Source: a virus. From it: a stretch of 45,528 bases of DNA. Position numbers and translations under genes: made by a program. The stretch lies in the IMG/VR virus record IMGVR_UViG_3300009706_001403, positions 1-45,528 of that record; one strand, given 5' to 3'. The notes below the pieces were generated by a model that saw only the letters and a list, made by a program, of their open reading frames with translations, was not told the origin of the DNA and did no database searches. Positions 6,903 through 15,420 of this stretch are shown one piece after another. The stretch's first letter is position 1. Each line of letters starts with the position of its first letter.

Positions 6903-8849
6903 ATGACAATTTTTAAACAGTTCTTAGAAGACCAACTTAGTGGTCAAACTGAGTTTATAACCTTTGAAGAATATTTAGACTTATGTAAAAAGGATCCATT
7001 AACATATGCTAGTCCAGCGGAACGAATGATAAATGCAATCGGCGAACCAGAGTTTGTCGATACAAGTAAAGATTCGAGATTGTCTCGGATCTTTTTAAAT
7101 AAAACATTAAAAATTTACCCAGCATTCAAAGATTTTTATGGTATGGAAGATACTATCGAACGCATTGTTGGATATTTTAAACATTCAGCACAAGGATTAG
7201 AAGAACGTAAGCAAATTATATATTTGCTTGGGCCAGTAGGCGGCGGCAAATCAAGTCTTGCTGAAACCCTTAAGGAATTAATGCAAAAATATCCTATCTA
7301 TACTTTAGTTGCAGAGGGAGAGCATAAAGATAATATATCTCCAGTTTTTGAATCACCTCTAGGATTATTTGATCCTGATAAGTATGCAAAAACATTAGAA
7401 AAAGACTACGGAATTGATAAAAGATATATAAATGGTTTAATGAGCCCATGGGCTATTAAACGACTAAAAGAATTTGGTGGGGATGTTAGCAAGTTTAAAA
7501 TTGCTAAAATTATACCAAGCAGGTTAGAGCAGATCGCTATTGTTAAAACAGAACCAGGCGATGAGAATAATCAAGATATTAGTGCATTGGTTGGCAAAAC
7601 TGATATTCGTATGCTAGAGCATTTTAGTCAAAACGATACAGACAGTTATAGTTATAGTGGTGCATTGTGTAGAGGCAACCAAGGACTTATGGAATTTGTT
7701 GAAATGTTTAAAGCACCAATTAAAGTGCTACATCCACTACTAACTGCTACACAAGAGGGTAACTATATTGGTACAGAAGGTATTAGTGCAATTCCATTTA
7801 ACGGCATTGTGTTAGCACATAGTAACGAGGCCGAATGGCAAACATTTAAAAACAATAAAAACAACGAAGCCTTTATTGATAGAATTTGTGTAGTTAAAGT
7901 TCCTTATTGCTTGCGAGCAGACGAGGAAGTTAAAATTTATGATAAGATGCTTGATTCATCTGGTTTAGATGTTTCAAAATGTGCGCCAGAGACATTAAAT
8001 ATGTTAGCACGGTTTGGTATACTAACACGATTGCGTGAACATGAAAACAGTTCACTATATAGTAAGATGAGAATATACAATGGTGAGAACATTAAAGATA
8101 CTGATCCAAAAGCAAAGAGTATGCAGGAGTATAGAGATGTGGCCGGAGTCGATGAGGGCATGGCTGGAATCTCAACACGTTTTGCTTTTAAAACTTTATC
8201 TAAAACATTTAACTTTGATACAGATGAAGTTGCGGCAGACCCGATCCATTTACTGTATGTCCTTGAGGATAGCATTAAGCGTGAACAGTTTGCGAAAGAA
8301 AAAGAAGATTTGTGTATTGAATTTATTAAAGACTATTTAAGTCCTAAGTATGCTGAGTTTATTGGAAACGAAATCCAAAAAGCATATTTAGAAAGTTATA
8401 GTGACTATGGACAAAATTTGTTTGATCGTTATATTGAATATGCAGATGCCTGGATTCAAGAAATAGACTTTAAAGATCCAGATACAGGTAATTTGTTTGA
8501 TCGTGATGTGCTTAATGAGGAATTAGAAAAGATTGAAAAACCTGCAGGTATAGCAAATCCCAAAGACTTTCGTAATGAAGTTGTCAATTTTGTGATTCGT
8601 GCTAAAGCAAAAGGCAAAGGTAAGAATCCAAAATGGTCAAGTTATGAAAAACTACGTGAAGTAATCGAGAAGAAAATGTTTGCTTCAACTGAAGAACTGT
8701 TACCAATTATTAGTTTTTCGACTAAGGGTAACAAGGACGATCAGAAGAAGCATAATGACTTTGTAGAGAGGATGGAGAGCAAGGGATATACTGGTAGGCA
8801 GGTCAGGAGATTGGTCGAGTGGTACATGAGAGTTCAGAAGAGCAGTTAA
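6903..8849 (+). CDS. prkA: PrkA/YeaG-family AAA-like serine protein kinase
   Basis: The 648-residue protein is collinear with E. coli YeaG (about 644 residues). It has the N-terminal region with SPAERM-NAIGEPE, a Walker A LGPVGGGKSSL near residue 110, the FFGMED-like F-GMEDTIE, EFVEMFKAP, LLTATQEGNY and ALIDRI-like FIDRICVVKVPY, and a C-terminal PrkA domain. YeaG is a kinase that, with YeaH, supports survival under nitrogen starvation in E. coli; Bacillus PrkA affects sporulation. I start at 6903 because GGGAG is 6-7 nt upstream; the in-frame ATG at 6888 has no site. The stop overlaps the YeaH start (TAATG), and SpoVR follows. Confidence 0.95.
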   Translation: MTIFKQFLEDQLSGQTEFITFEEYLDLCKKDPLTYASPAERMINAIGEPEFVDTSKDSRLSRIFLNKTLKIYPAFKDFYGMEDTIERIVGYFKHSAQGLEERKQIIYLLGPVGGGKSSLAETLKELMQKYPIYTLVAEGEHKDNISPVFESPLGLFDPDKYAKTLEKDYGIDKRYINGLMSPWAIKRLKEFGGDVSKFKIAKIIPSRLEQIAIVKTEPGDENNQDISALVGKTDIRMLEHFSQNDTDSYSYSGALCRGNQGLMEFVEMFKAPIKVLHPLLTATQEGNYIGTEGISAIPFNGIVLAHSNEAEWQTFKNNKNNEAFIDRICVVKVPYCLRADEEVKIYDKMLDSSGLDVSKCAPETLNMLARFGILTRLREHENSSLYSKMRIYNGENIKDTDPKAKSMQEYRDVAGVDEGMAGISTRFAFKTLSKTFNFDTDEVAADPIHLLYVLEDSIKREQFAKEKEDLCIEFIKDYLSPKYAEFIGNEIQKAYLESYSDYGQNLFDRYIEYADAWIQEIDFKDPDTGNLFDRDVLNEELEKIEKPAGIANPKDFRNEVVNFVIRAKAKGKGKNPKWSSYEKLREVIEKKMFASTEELLPIISFSTKGNKDDQKKHNDFVERMESKGYTGRQVRRLVEWYMRVQKSS

Positions 8850-10228
8850 TGACCAAGTACATAATTGATCGTCGCCTCAATCCAAAAGGTAAAAGTATAT
8901 CTAACCGACAACGGTTTATACGAAGGGCCAAAAAACATCTTACGGAGAGAGTACGCAAAAATGTAGTCGATCGTTCTATTACAGATAAGAACGAAGAAAA
9001 GATTAGTATTCCAACGGATGGAATACGTGAGCCTACATTCGGAACAGACCATAAAACAGGCAAACACGATTTTGTATTGCCAGGTAATAAAGAGTTTTTA
9101 CCGGGAGATACAATTCCAAAACCTAAAGCCGGCCAGGGCGCCGGCGGCGGCGGCGAGGCCAGCGATGACGGAGAAGGGGAAGATGAGTTTGCTTTTAGTT
9201 TAACCCGAGATGAATATTTAGATGTAGTTTTTGAAGATCTTGAATTGCCTGATCTTGAAGAAAAGAATAGAGAAGATGTAACAGTATGGGAATCACAACG
9301 TGCTGGATATACACCAGTAGGTAGCCCAAGCCAACTTAATATTGAACAAAGTATGATAAGAAGTATTGGCCGCAGGATTGCATTAAAAACACCAAAAACA
9401 AAAGAGATAGAACGGCTCGAGCACGAAATAGAACAACTTGAGGAAGCAATAAAACATTATAAAGATGATATTAAGTCTATAACTAAAAATAAGGCTTTGA
9501 TCAAACAATTACAAAAAGAAATAGACGGATTACGTAGAAGACGTAGAGCAATCCCTTTTGTAGATCCAATAGATTTGCGTTTTAATAATTTTATTAAAAA
9601 ACCTAAACCAACTACTACAGCCGTAATGATATGCATTATGGATGTTAGTGCAAGTATGGGAGAAAGAGAAAAGGAATTGTCAAAGAGATTTTTCTTATTA
9701 TTATATTTGTTTTTAGAAAGAAAATATGAGAAAGTTGATGTAGTGTTTATAAGACATCATACAACAGCGATAGAATGTTCTGAAGAGGAGTTTTTTCAAA
9801 GCAAAGAAACGGGCGGCACAATTGTAAGTAGTGGCATTGAGTTAGCAGGAAAAATCCTTAAAGAACGTTATCCAGCATCAGATTGGAATGCTTATATTGC
9901 ACAAGCAAGTGATGGGGATAATTTTACAAGTGATCTGCCCGTTTTAGAAGATATCTTAGTTAAACAAATTTTACCAATAGTTAAGTTTTATACTTATGTT
10001 GAGATTGCTGGCTTATATGAACAACAACGAGGTTTCTGGAATACAAGCACCGGCCGTAGCGGTATGTGGCAATTATATGAAGGACTGCATAACACTTGGG
10101 GCAACCTTGTTAGTAAACGTGTTGCAGAAGCAGGAGAAATTATTCCAGTGTTTAGAGAATTCTTTTCGAAAGTTAATTCAGGTCCAATATCAGCATTAAC
10201 AAAAGACCCCGAAAAGGAAATATTATAA
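8849..10228 (+). CDS. yeaH: YeaH/YhbH family protein (DUF444, vWA-like)
   Basis: The 459-residue protein starts MTKYIIDRRLNPKGKS, equivalent to the E. coli YeaH N-terminus. It has a glycine-rich linker around residues 93-105 and the block EDEFAFSLTRDEYLDVVFEDL. A charged coiled coil (about 190-240) is followed by a von Willebrand-like domain with the MIDAS sequence MDVSASMGE, then YIRHH-like FIRHHT, ETGGTIVSSG and QASDGDN. YeaH works with the PrkA/YeaG kinase, probably as a partner or adaptor. The start at 8849 overlaps the prkA stop by one base, and the stop overlaps the SpoVR start. An upstream in-frame ATG at 8819 lies inside prkA and is not needed. Confidence 0.96.
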   Translation: MTKYIIDRRLNPKGKSISNRQRFIRRAKKHLTERVRKNVVDRSITDKNEEKISIPTDGIREPTFGTDHKTGKHDFVLPGNKEFLPGDTIPKPKAGQGAGGGGEASDDGEGEDEFAFSLTRDEYLDVVFEDLELPDLEEKNREDVTVWESQRAGYTPVGSPSQLNIEQSMIRSIGRRIALKTPKTKEIERLEHEIEQLEEAIKHYKDDIKSITKNKALIKQLQKEIDGLRRRRRAIPFVDPIDLRFNNFIKKPKPTTTAVMICIMDVSASMGEREKELSKRFFLLLYLFLERKYEKVDVVFIRHHTTAIECSEEEFFQSKETGGTIVSSGIELAGKILKERYPASDWNAYIAQASDGDNFTSDLPVLEDILVKQILPIVKFYTYVEIAGLYEQQRGFWNTSTGRSGMWQLYEGLHNTWGNLVSKRVAEAGEIIPVFREFFSKVNSGPISALTKDPEKEIL

Positions 10229-11736
10229 TGGTTCGTCCTCTTTATACAGGTTCAGAATGGAATTTTGAAATGCTTGAAGATGTATATAATGCATGTGAAA
10301 CCATTGCATTTGAAGATCTTAAATTAAACATATACCAAAATCAATTAGAGGTTATCTCTTCAGAACAAATGCTTGATGCATATTCTAGTTCAGGTCTACC
10401 AATTTATTATAAGCATTGGAGTTTTGGCAAACATTTTTCTTCTGAAGAACAAAATTATAGAAAAGGTTATACTGGGTTAGCATATGAGATTGTTATTAAT
10501 AGTAATCCTTGCATTAATTACTTAATGGAAGAAAATACTATAACAACTCAAACAACAGTTATTGCACACGCCGCGTTTGGACATAATCACTTTTTCAAGA
10601 ATAATTATTTGTTTAGACAATGGACCGATGCTTCACATATTATGGACTATCTTATTTTTGCTAAAAATTATCTATATGATTGTGAACAACGGTATGGAGC
10701 AGACATTGTTGAGAAATTATTAGATAGTTGTCATGCTTTAAGTAGACATGGCATTAGTAGATATAAACGTCCAGTAAAATTAAATTTCTTCGAAGAAACA
10801 CAACGCAAAGAAGAGCGCGATGAATATTTAAAAAGCATTTATAATGATTTATGGCGTACACTTCCAAAAACTAAAAAGCAAGAAAAAAAGAAACACGATG
10901 TTGCGTTCTCCGATCCAGAGGAAAATATATTATATTTTATTGAAAAGAACTCTCCCATTTTAGAATTATGGCAGAGAGAAGTAGTACGTATTGTAAGAAA
11001 AATATCACAATACTTTTATCCACAGTATCAAACTAAAGTAATGAATGAAGGCTGGGCAGTGTTCTCACACTTCTTTATTATGAATCGTTTATACGATAAA
11101 GGTTTACTTACTGACGGCGCAATGTTAGAATTTATACATACACATAGTGGTGTGTTATATCAACCATCATTTGATAATCAAAGATATAATGGATTCAATC
11201 CTTATTACTTGGGATTTGAAATGTTTAGAGATATTAAACGTATTTGTGACAACCCAACAGCAGAAGATAAAGAATGGTTTCCAGATTTTGCTGGTAGTAA
11301 TTGGCTTGAAACTTGTTTATATGCAGTCGAAAATTATAGAGATGAATCATTTATTAGGCAGTTTTTGAGTCCTACACTGATCCGAAAAATGAAACTGTTT
11401 GTTCTTAATAACAATTCAGATAAAGATCATTATCGAGTTGAGCATATACATAACCGACAAGGTTATAAAAATGTTCGGACGTCGCTTGCAAGCCAATACG
11501 AAATTGGTAATATGTTGCCAGATATCCAAGTGTATGATGCAAACTTTAAAGGTGATAGAATGTTAATGTTACATCACAATGTACAAAGTGGTAAATTACT
11601 TAGTAAAGAAACTGATGATGTTTTAAAACATGTTAAAAGATTGTGGGGATATCAAGTTAAATTAGAAAGCCGCCAAAATGGTTTGTTAATAAAAGCATTT
11701 AGTACGGATGCAGAGCCTCAATTAAAGATTGAGTAA
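10228..11736 (+). CDS. spoVR: SpoVR family protein (YcgB-like)
   Basis: The 502-residue protein is close in length to E. coli YcgB (510). It has the family blocks YSSSGLPIYYKHWSFGKHF, YEIVINSNPCINYLMEEN, HAAFGHNHFFKNN and NEGWAVFSHFFIM-RLYDKG. It ends in the IEHVHN-like VEHIHNRQGY region. SpoVR is needed for spore cortex formation in Bacillus; in Gram-negatives its gene often accompanies prkA and yeaH and belongs to stress and stationary-phase programmes. The biochemical activity is not established. It starts on the yeaH stop (TAATG), and the dehydrogenase gene follows after 12 bp with GGGAGAAGG, so all four genes are one operon. Confidence 0.96.
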   Translation: MVRPLYTGSEWNFEMLEDVYNACETIAFEDLKLNIYQNQLEVISSEQMLDAYSSSGLPIYYKHWSFGKHFSSEEQNYRKGYTGLAYEIVINSNPCINYLMEENTITTQTTVIAHAAFGHNHFFKNNYLFRQWTDASHIMDYLIFAKNYLYDCEQRYGADIVEKLLDSCHALSRHGISRYKRPVKLNFFEETQRKEERDEYLKSIYNDLWRTLPKTKKQEKKKHDVAFSDPEENILYFIEKNSPILELWQREVVRIVRKISQYFYPQYQTKVMNEGWAVFSHFFIMNRLYDKGLLTDGAMLEFIHTHSGVLYQPSFDNQRYNGFNPYYLGFEMFRDIKRICDNPTAEDKEWFPDFAGSNWLETCLYAVENYRDESFIRQFLSPTLIRKMKLFVLNNNSDKDHYRVEHIHNRQGYKNVRTSLASQYEIGNMLPDIQVYDANFKGDRMLMLHHNVQSGKLLSKETDDVLKHVKRLWGYQVKLESRQNGLLIKAFSTDAEPQLKIE

Positions 11737-11748
11737 GGGAGAAGGCAA

Positions 11749-12774
11749 ATGGCCATGATAATTAAAGACATTGCCACCGATGGATATGAACGTATAGTAC
11801 GAGTAATTAATGAAAGTGCTAAACTAGATTGTATCATTGCTGTACACAATATAAGACTTGGTCCAAGCCTTGGGGGTGCCCGATTCTGGGCATTTGATAA
11901 TATCGAACAACAACTAACAGATGCTAAACGTTTGGCCGAAGGTATGACATATAAAAATAGCATCTGTGGAATTAATTTCGGCGGCGGCAAAGCAGTTATT
12001 AATTCTAATTATTGTAATGGTGAAAAAACTCCGGAATTATATAAAGCCTTCGGCGAAGCAGTTCATGAATTAGGTGGTATCTATGTTACAGCCGGCGATG
12101 TTGGAACATTACATACAGATCTATTAAATATAAAAGAAACAACAGAATTCGTAGGTGGTATTGAAATTGAAAGCAGTATTCCTACAGCCATTGGGGTTTT
12201 CAACGCTATGAAAGCAACTTCGGCATATATGCATGACGACGATATGAATTTCGACGGTATGCATTTTTGTATTAGTGGTGTGGGAAAAGTAGGAGGTACA
12301 TTAGCCAGATTATTGTTTAACGATGGCGCAAGAATAACGGTTGCTGATGTTAATGCAACAGCCATTGAGAATCTTACTGATATACTTTTCGATACAATAG
12401 ATATCAACTTGGCCCATACTGTTAAGTGTGACTATTTTAGTCCATGTGCTCTAGGAAATGTGTTAAATGCAGAAACACGTAGTAATTTAAACTGTTCTGC
12501 AATTGTAGGTGCGGCCAATAATCAATTAGATAACGAAGAAACAGATCAATGGTTATTTAATAATAAGATTGTTTATGCACCTGATTATCTTGTAAATAGC
12601 GGCGGCGTAATTTCTATAGCCGCTGAAATTGAAAATACAGAGGATAACATTGATAAAGCATTAGATGAAATTGCTAATAAAACATTTGAAGTTATCCAAA
12701 GTAGTAATGAGAGGGGCGTTTCGACGGATAAAATTAGTAAAGAATTAGCGTGGGAACGCATAAACAAAGGTTGA
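11749..12774 (+). CDS. Leucine dehydrogenase-type Glu/Leu/Phe/Val dehydrogenase
   Basis: These enzymes oxidatively deaminate amino acids with NAD, releasing ammonia and a 2-oxoacid. The 341-residue protein has the leucine-dehydrogenase N-terminal signature LGPSLGGARFW, catalytic Lys69 and Lys81 (MTYKN and GGGKAVI) and Asp117 (TAGDVGT). The Rossmann fold follows as GVGKVGG, ending with Asp in ITVAD, and NSGGVIS comes near the C-terminus. The residues resemble leucine rather than glutamate dehydrogenase, but substrate choice cannot be settled by eye. It is the last gene of the prkA-yeaH-spoVR operon. Freed ammonia could feed the glutamine synthetase encoded at 2879. A sigma70-like -35 box overlaps its stop codon. 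Confidence 0.93.
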   Translation: MAMIIKDIATDGYERIVRVINESAKLDCIIAVHNIRLGPSLGGARFWAFDNIEQQLTDAKRLAEGMTYKNSICGINFGGGKAVINSNYCNGEKTPELYKAFGEAVHELGGIYVTAGDVGTLHTDLLNIKETTEFVGGIEIESSIPTAIGVFNAMKATSAYMHDDDMNFDGMHFCISGVGKVGGTLARLLFNDGARITVADVNATAIENLTDILFDTIDINLAHTVKCDYFSPCALGNVLNAETRSNLNCSAIVGAANNQLDNEETDQWLFNNKIVYAPDYLVNSGGVISIAAEIENTEDNIDKALDEIANKTFEVIQSSNERGVSTDKISKELAWERINKG

Positions 12775-12799
12775 CAGATAGTTAAGATAATGTTATACT
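12771..12799 (+). promoter_or_regulatory. Sigma70-like promoter
   Basis: TTGACA (12771-12776), 17 bp, then TATACT (12794-12799). It overlaps the dehydrogenase stop codon and drives the small membrane-protein gene at 12881. Confidence 0.75.
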
Positions 12800-12809
12800 T
12801 TTGTTAATT

Positions 12810-12855
12810 TATGTAATAATTACATAGATAGTTAACTTATGAATATGTAAGTTAA
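12810..12855 (+). promoter_or_regulatory. Two tandem inverted repeats in a 5' UTR
   Basis: TATGTAAT-A-ATTACATA (12810-12826) is followed by TTAACTTA, 8 nt, TAAGTTAA (12832-12855). Both have 8-bp perfect arms and lie between the promoter at 12771 and the ATG at 12881. They could be operators for a dimeric repressor or mRNA hairpins. Confidence 0.5.
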
Positions 12856-12880
12856 GAATATAATAAAACAGGAGAAAGTT

Positions 12881-13114
12881 ATGGATTGGCTTGATAGTAT
12901 TAGAGGTTGGGCCCGCGCCATCACAGATTTAGGAGTTGTAGCGATTGCATTAGTTGTTGTGCTACAAGTTCTATTCGGCGGCGCAGGGGTACCATTCTTT
13001 TCGGGTATGGACGTAGTCGGTAATATTACCGGCTTAGTTAGTTCCCTAGGCTCCCAGGGACTTGTTGGCTTAGTTGCCGTTGCAGTTCTATACTGGGCCT
13101 TCACTAAAGATTAA
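12881..13114 (+). CDS. Small two-helix membrane protein
   Basis: The 77-residue protein has two hydrophobic helices (about residues 17-35 and 58-73) separated by a glycine/serine-rich loop. The N-terminus is charged (DSIRGWARAITD) and the C-terminus is short. Its ribosome site is AGGAGAAAG. The gene is a single-gene unit with a strong sigma70 promoter, a structured leader and a terminator at 13157. The size and topology fit a class II holin-like or another pore or membrane-modifying protein, but there is no family motif. A strong host-type promoter suggests early, high expression, which argues against a lysis role. Confidence 0.75.
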   Translation: MDWLDSIRGWARAITDLGVVAIALVVVLQVLFGGAGVPFFSGMDVVGNITGLVSSLGSQGLVGLVAVAVLYWAFTKD

Positions 13115-13156
13115 GTGGAGAAGTAATCGGTGTATCCTAGGTGTACATAATAGAAG

Positions 13157-13185
13157 ATGGATGTGCTGAGCACATCCATTTTTTA
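13157..13185 (+). terminator. Rho-independent terminator
   Basis: A perfect 10-bp stem, ATGGATGTGC with GCACATCCAT around loop TGA, is followed by a T run. It ends the transcript of the 12881 gene. Confidence 0.92.
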
Positions 13186-13190
13186 TTCCA

Positions 13191-13219
13191 TTGACAAATA
13201 GATAAAAATGTAGTAATAT
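13191..13219 (+). promoter_or_regulatory. Sigma70-like promoter, start-adjacent
   Basis: TTGACA (13191-13196), 17 bp, then TAATAT (13214-13219). The exonuclease ATG is at 13226, 6 nt after the -10 box, so the predicted +1 falls on or beside the ATG and the mRNA would be leaderless. Confidence 0.75.
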
Positions 13220-13225
13220 ATTAAT

Positions 13226-13786
13226 ATGGTAGTAAATTATAACGCTCGGCACGTAATGATTGATATTGAGTGCCTCGGAACCGGAGATATGCCAGTTGTC
13301 TTGTCTATTGGAATTATTAAATTTAACCCATGGCACGACTATCGTGGTATGCCTATTGAATCATTAAATACAAAATATTTAAGGCCATCACTTGAAAGTT
13401 GTCAAGAGATTGGTTGCGATATTGATGACGATACTTTAGACTGGTGGGCAAAGCAGGACTCGGTTGTATTAGATGAAGCATTTAATAATGAAGGACGAAT
13501 TTCTGTACGTAAATCATTGCGAGAATTATATAGGTATTGTATTGGATGTACCCATTATTGGGGGCACGGTGCTCAATTTGATTATGGGATACTAGAACAT
13601 ATTGCCGTTAAATTGGAACGAGGAGTTCCGTGGCGATTTTATCAAGTACGTGATTCACGTACAGTGTTTGATATGGCTAACCCTGATCGGCCTACGGAGT
13701 TACAACATCATGCTTTATATGATTGCTTGAGTCAAATTATTGGTGTACAGAATGTATACAGGAAATTAAATGTCAGAGACGTATAA
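13226..13786 (+). CDS. dexA: DEDDh 3'-5' exonuclease, DexA-like
   Basis: The 186-residue protein has the ExoI motif MIDIECLGTG with Asp13 and Glu15, an internal WWAKQD segment as in T4 DexA relatives, and YWGHGAQFDYGIL as ExoII. HALYDCL supplies the ExoIII histidine and aspartate. These are the metal-binding residues of RNase T/DexA-type exonucleases. T4 DexA degrades DNA 3' to 5'. The start codon lies about 6 nt from a sigma70 -10 box and no Shine-Dalgarno sequence is present. The 3' end overlaps purM by 17 bp. Confidence 0.88.
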   Translation: MVVNYNARHVMIDIECLGTGDMPVVLSIGIIKFNPWHDYRGMPIESLNTKYLRPSLESCQEIGCDIDDDTLDWWAKQDSVVLDEAFNNEGRISVRKSLRELYRYCIGCTHYWGHGAQFDYGILEHIAVKLERGVPWRFYQVRDSRTVFDMANPDRPTELQHHALYDCLSQIIGVQNVYRKLNVRDV

Positions 13787-14687
13787 AGATGCCGGCGTTG
13801 ATATAGAAAAAGCAAACGAACTAGTAAAACATTTAGGCATAGAAGGATTCGGCGCTCTTATTAATCTAGGAAATATTTGTCTTGTATTAAGTACAGACGG
13901 CGTCGGCACAAAGTTACTCATAGCAGAGGAATTAAAGAAGTATGACACAATTGGGATTGACCTTGTGGCTATGTGTGTTAATGACATTCTTTGTCATGGC
14001 GCATTACCTCTTGCATTTCTAGATTATTATGCGACGGGTAAATTAAATTTAGAAAAAAGTAAAGAAATATTGTCTGGTATTCAAAGAGGTTGTGAAATAG
14101 CCGGATGTAAATTAGTTGGCGGCGAAACAGCAGAGATGCCAGGATTGTATGAAGGTGAACATTTTGATCTTGCTGGATTTTGTGTAGGTGCTGTTGTAAG
14201 AAAAAATTCTGATTACTTGTATATTATTCCACGAGATGATATTAAGTCAGGGGATGTTCTTATAGGAATACCAAGTTCGGGCCCGCATAGTAATGGGTTT
14301 AGTCTTATACGTAAATTATATAAGGATAATAATTTAGAATATGATAAGATGTGTTTGAAGCCAACTAGAATATATGTTGATGATTTTTCACATAATTGGC
14401 AATTCATTAAAGCGGCCGCACATATAACAGGGGGAGGAATACATGGAAACCTTCCAAGAGTTTTGCCGAGTTATTGTGATTATAAATTATATGACAAATT
14501 TGATATTCCTGTTCGTTTATCATCATGGTGGAAAGAATTGTATCATATGTCCAAGTTAAATAGATATGAATTTGAAAGTATTTTTAACTGCGGTTGGGGA
14601 ATGATACTTGTAGTTGATAAAATGAGTGTTGATCAATTAGTGGATTTAGAAGACGCCGAAGTTATAGGCGAAATTACAGAGAGATAG
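13770..14687 (+). CDS. purM: Phosphoribosylaminoimidazole (AIR) synthetase
   Basis: PurM converts FGAM to AIR with ATP in purine synthesis. The 305-residue protein shows the family blocks STDGVGTKLLIA, GIDLVAMCVNDILCHGA, FLDYYATGKL, LVGGETAEMPG, DVLIGIPSSGPHSNGFSLIRK, AHITGGG and FNCGWGM. It is about 40 residues shorter than typical bacterial PurM, mostly in the C-terminal half, but retains the catalytic regions. T4-like cyanophages also carry purM. It overlaps the exonuclease gene, and its TAG stop abuts tRNA-Arg directly, so the tRNA is probably cut from the mRNA. Purine synthesis would draw on the glutamine made by the phage glutamine synthetase. Confidence 0.95.
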   Translation: MSETYKDAGVDIEKANELVKHLGIEGFGALINLGNICLVLSTDGVGTKLLIAEELKKYDTIGIDLVAMCVNDILCHGALPLAFLDYYATGKLNLEKSKEILSGIQRGCEIAGCKLVGGETAEMPGLYEGEHFDLAGFCVGAVVRKNSDYLYIIPRDDIKSGDVLIGIPSSGPHSNGFSLIRKLYKDNNLEYDKMCLKPTRIYVDDFSHNWQFIKAAAHITGGGIHGNLPRVLPSYCDYKLYDKFDIPVRLSSWWKELYHMSKLNRYEFESIFNCGWGMILVVDKMSVDQLVDLEDAEVIGEITER

Positions 14688-14762
14688 GCCCTTATGGTGA
14701 AATGGATATCATCCGAGTCTTCTAAACTTGTGTTCCAGGTTCGAATCCTGGTAAGGGCACCA
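14688..14762 (+). tRNA. tRNA-Arg (anticodon TCT)
   Basis: The acceptor GCCCTTA pairs with TAAGGGC. The anticodon stem CGAGT/ACTTG encloses CTTCTAA, and the T arm is CCAGG-TTCGAAT-CCTGG. CCA is encoded. It starts on the base after the purM stop and reads AGA, a frequent codon here. Confidence 0.95.
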
Positions 14763-14773
14763 TTGGAAAATAA

Positions 14774-15322
14774 ATGATAGAGAGTTTTATATACGTAGGA
14801 CGAGAATCCTTAGAGATGATGTTTTTGACCTTAATGGTCACAACTGCAATTACAGTTGATAAAAGAATATATGCCTCGGCTATATTTGGAATGCTATGTG
14901 GTTTGGCGGGAGGCTTTGCGTTAGGAGAGTTGTTAGAAAATTACGAGGTATTAATGTATGCTATGTTAAGTGCATTAATGATTTACTTGTTCCTTACTAG
15001 TGCAAATTTGCCAGCACATATTAAAGGACATGTTGATGCTATTGCTAATCGTAATACAGCAGGTATGGTAGGGTATTTTGTAATATGGTTTATATACTTT
15101 AGAGAAAGTATGGAAGTGTTTGCATTTATGTTTCAAGCAGTTAATAATAATGTAGAAGGCTGGACAGGCGCCGCATTAGTAGTAATTGTTGTTGCTAGTC
15201 TTTATAAATGGTTAACAAATTATAAGGATACTAAAACATTATTTACAGCAACACGTTATGCCTTTTTAGTATTTGCTATATGGTTTGGATATGAAGCATT
15301 AGAACATGCACATATATTATAA
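14774..15322 (+). CDS. Compact FTR1/EfeU-like iron permease
   Basis: The 182-residue hydrophobic protein has about six membrane helices. Two helices carry RExxE motifs: RESLE at residues 10-14 and RESME at 110-114. FTR1/EfeU permeases have paired REGLE-type motifs in helices 1 and 4 that bind and conduct iron. The repeat spacing fits a duplicated three-helix unit. Typical members are about 270 residues or more, so this is a reduced form. No partner oxidase (EfeO/EfeB) is visible nearby. If functional it would import ferric iron, or another metal, into the cytoplasm to supply the many Fe-S and diiron proteins encoded in this window. The family call rests mainly on the RExxE pair. Confidence 0.7.
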   Translation: MIESFIYVGRESLEMMFLTLMVTTAITVDKRIYASAIFGMLCGLAGGFALGELLENYEVLMYAMLSALMIYLFLTSANLPAHIKGHVDAIANRNTAGMVGYFVIWFIYFRESMEVFAFMFQAVNNNVEGWTGAALVVIVVASLYKWLTNYKDTKTLFTATRYAFLVFAIWFGYEALEHAHIL

Positions 15323-15342
15323 ACAATGACAGAGGAAGATGA

Positions 15343-15420
15343 ATGTATAATTTATACCCAGGCTATGGTGTACCGTGGTTCTGGTTACATTGGGAAATAG
15401 TTAAAGGCCCATATAGTTAA
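15343..15420 (+). CDS. Small aromatic-rich peptide ORF (25 residues)
   Basis: The ORF follows AGAGGA by 8 nt and encodes a peptide rich in Tyr, Trp and Pro (YPGYGVPWFWLHW). It ends immediately before the structured RNA at 15421. The ribosome site supports translation. It could be a small membrane-surface peptide or a leader peptide whose translation influences folding of the downstream RNA. No family is recognised. Confidence 0.45.
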   Translation: MYNLYPGYGVPWFWLHWEIVKGPYS

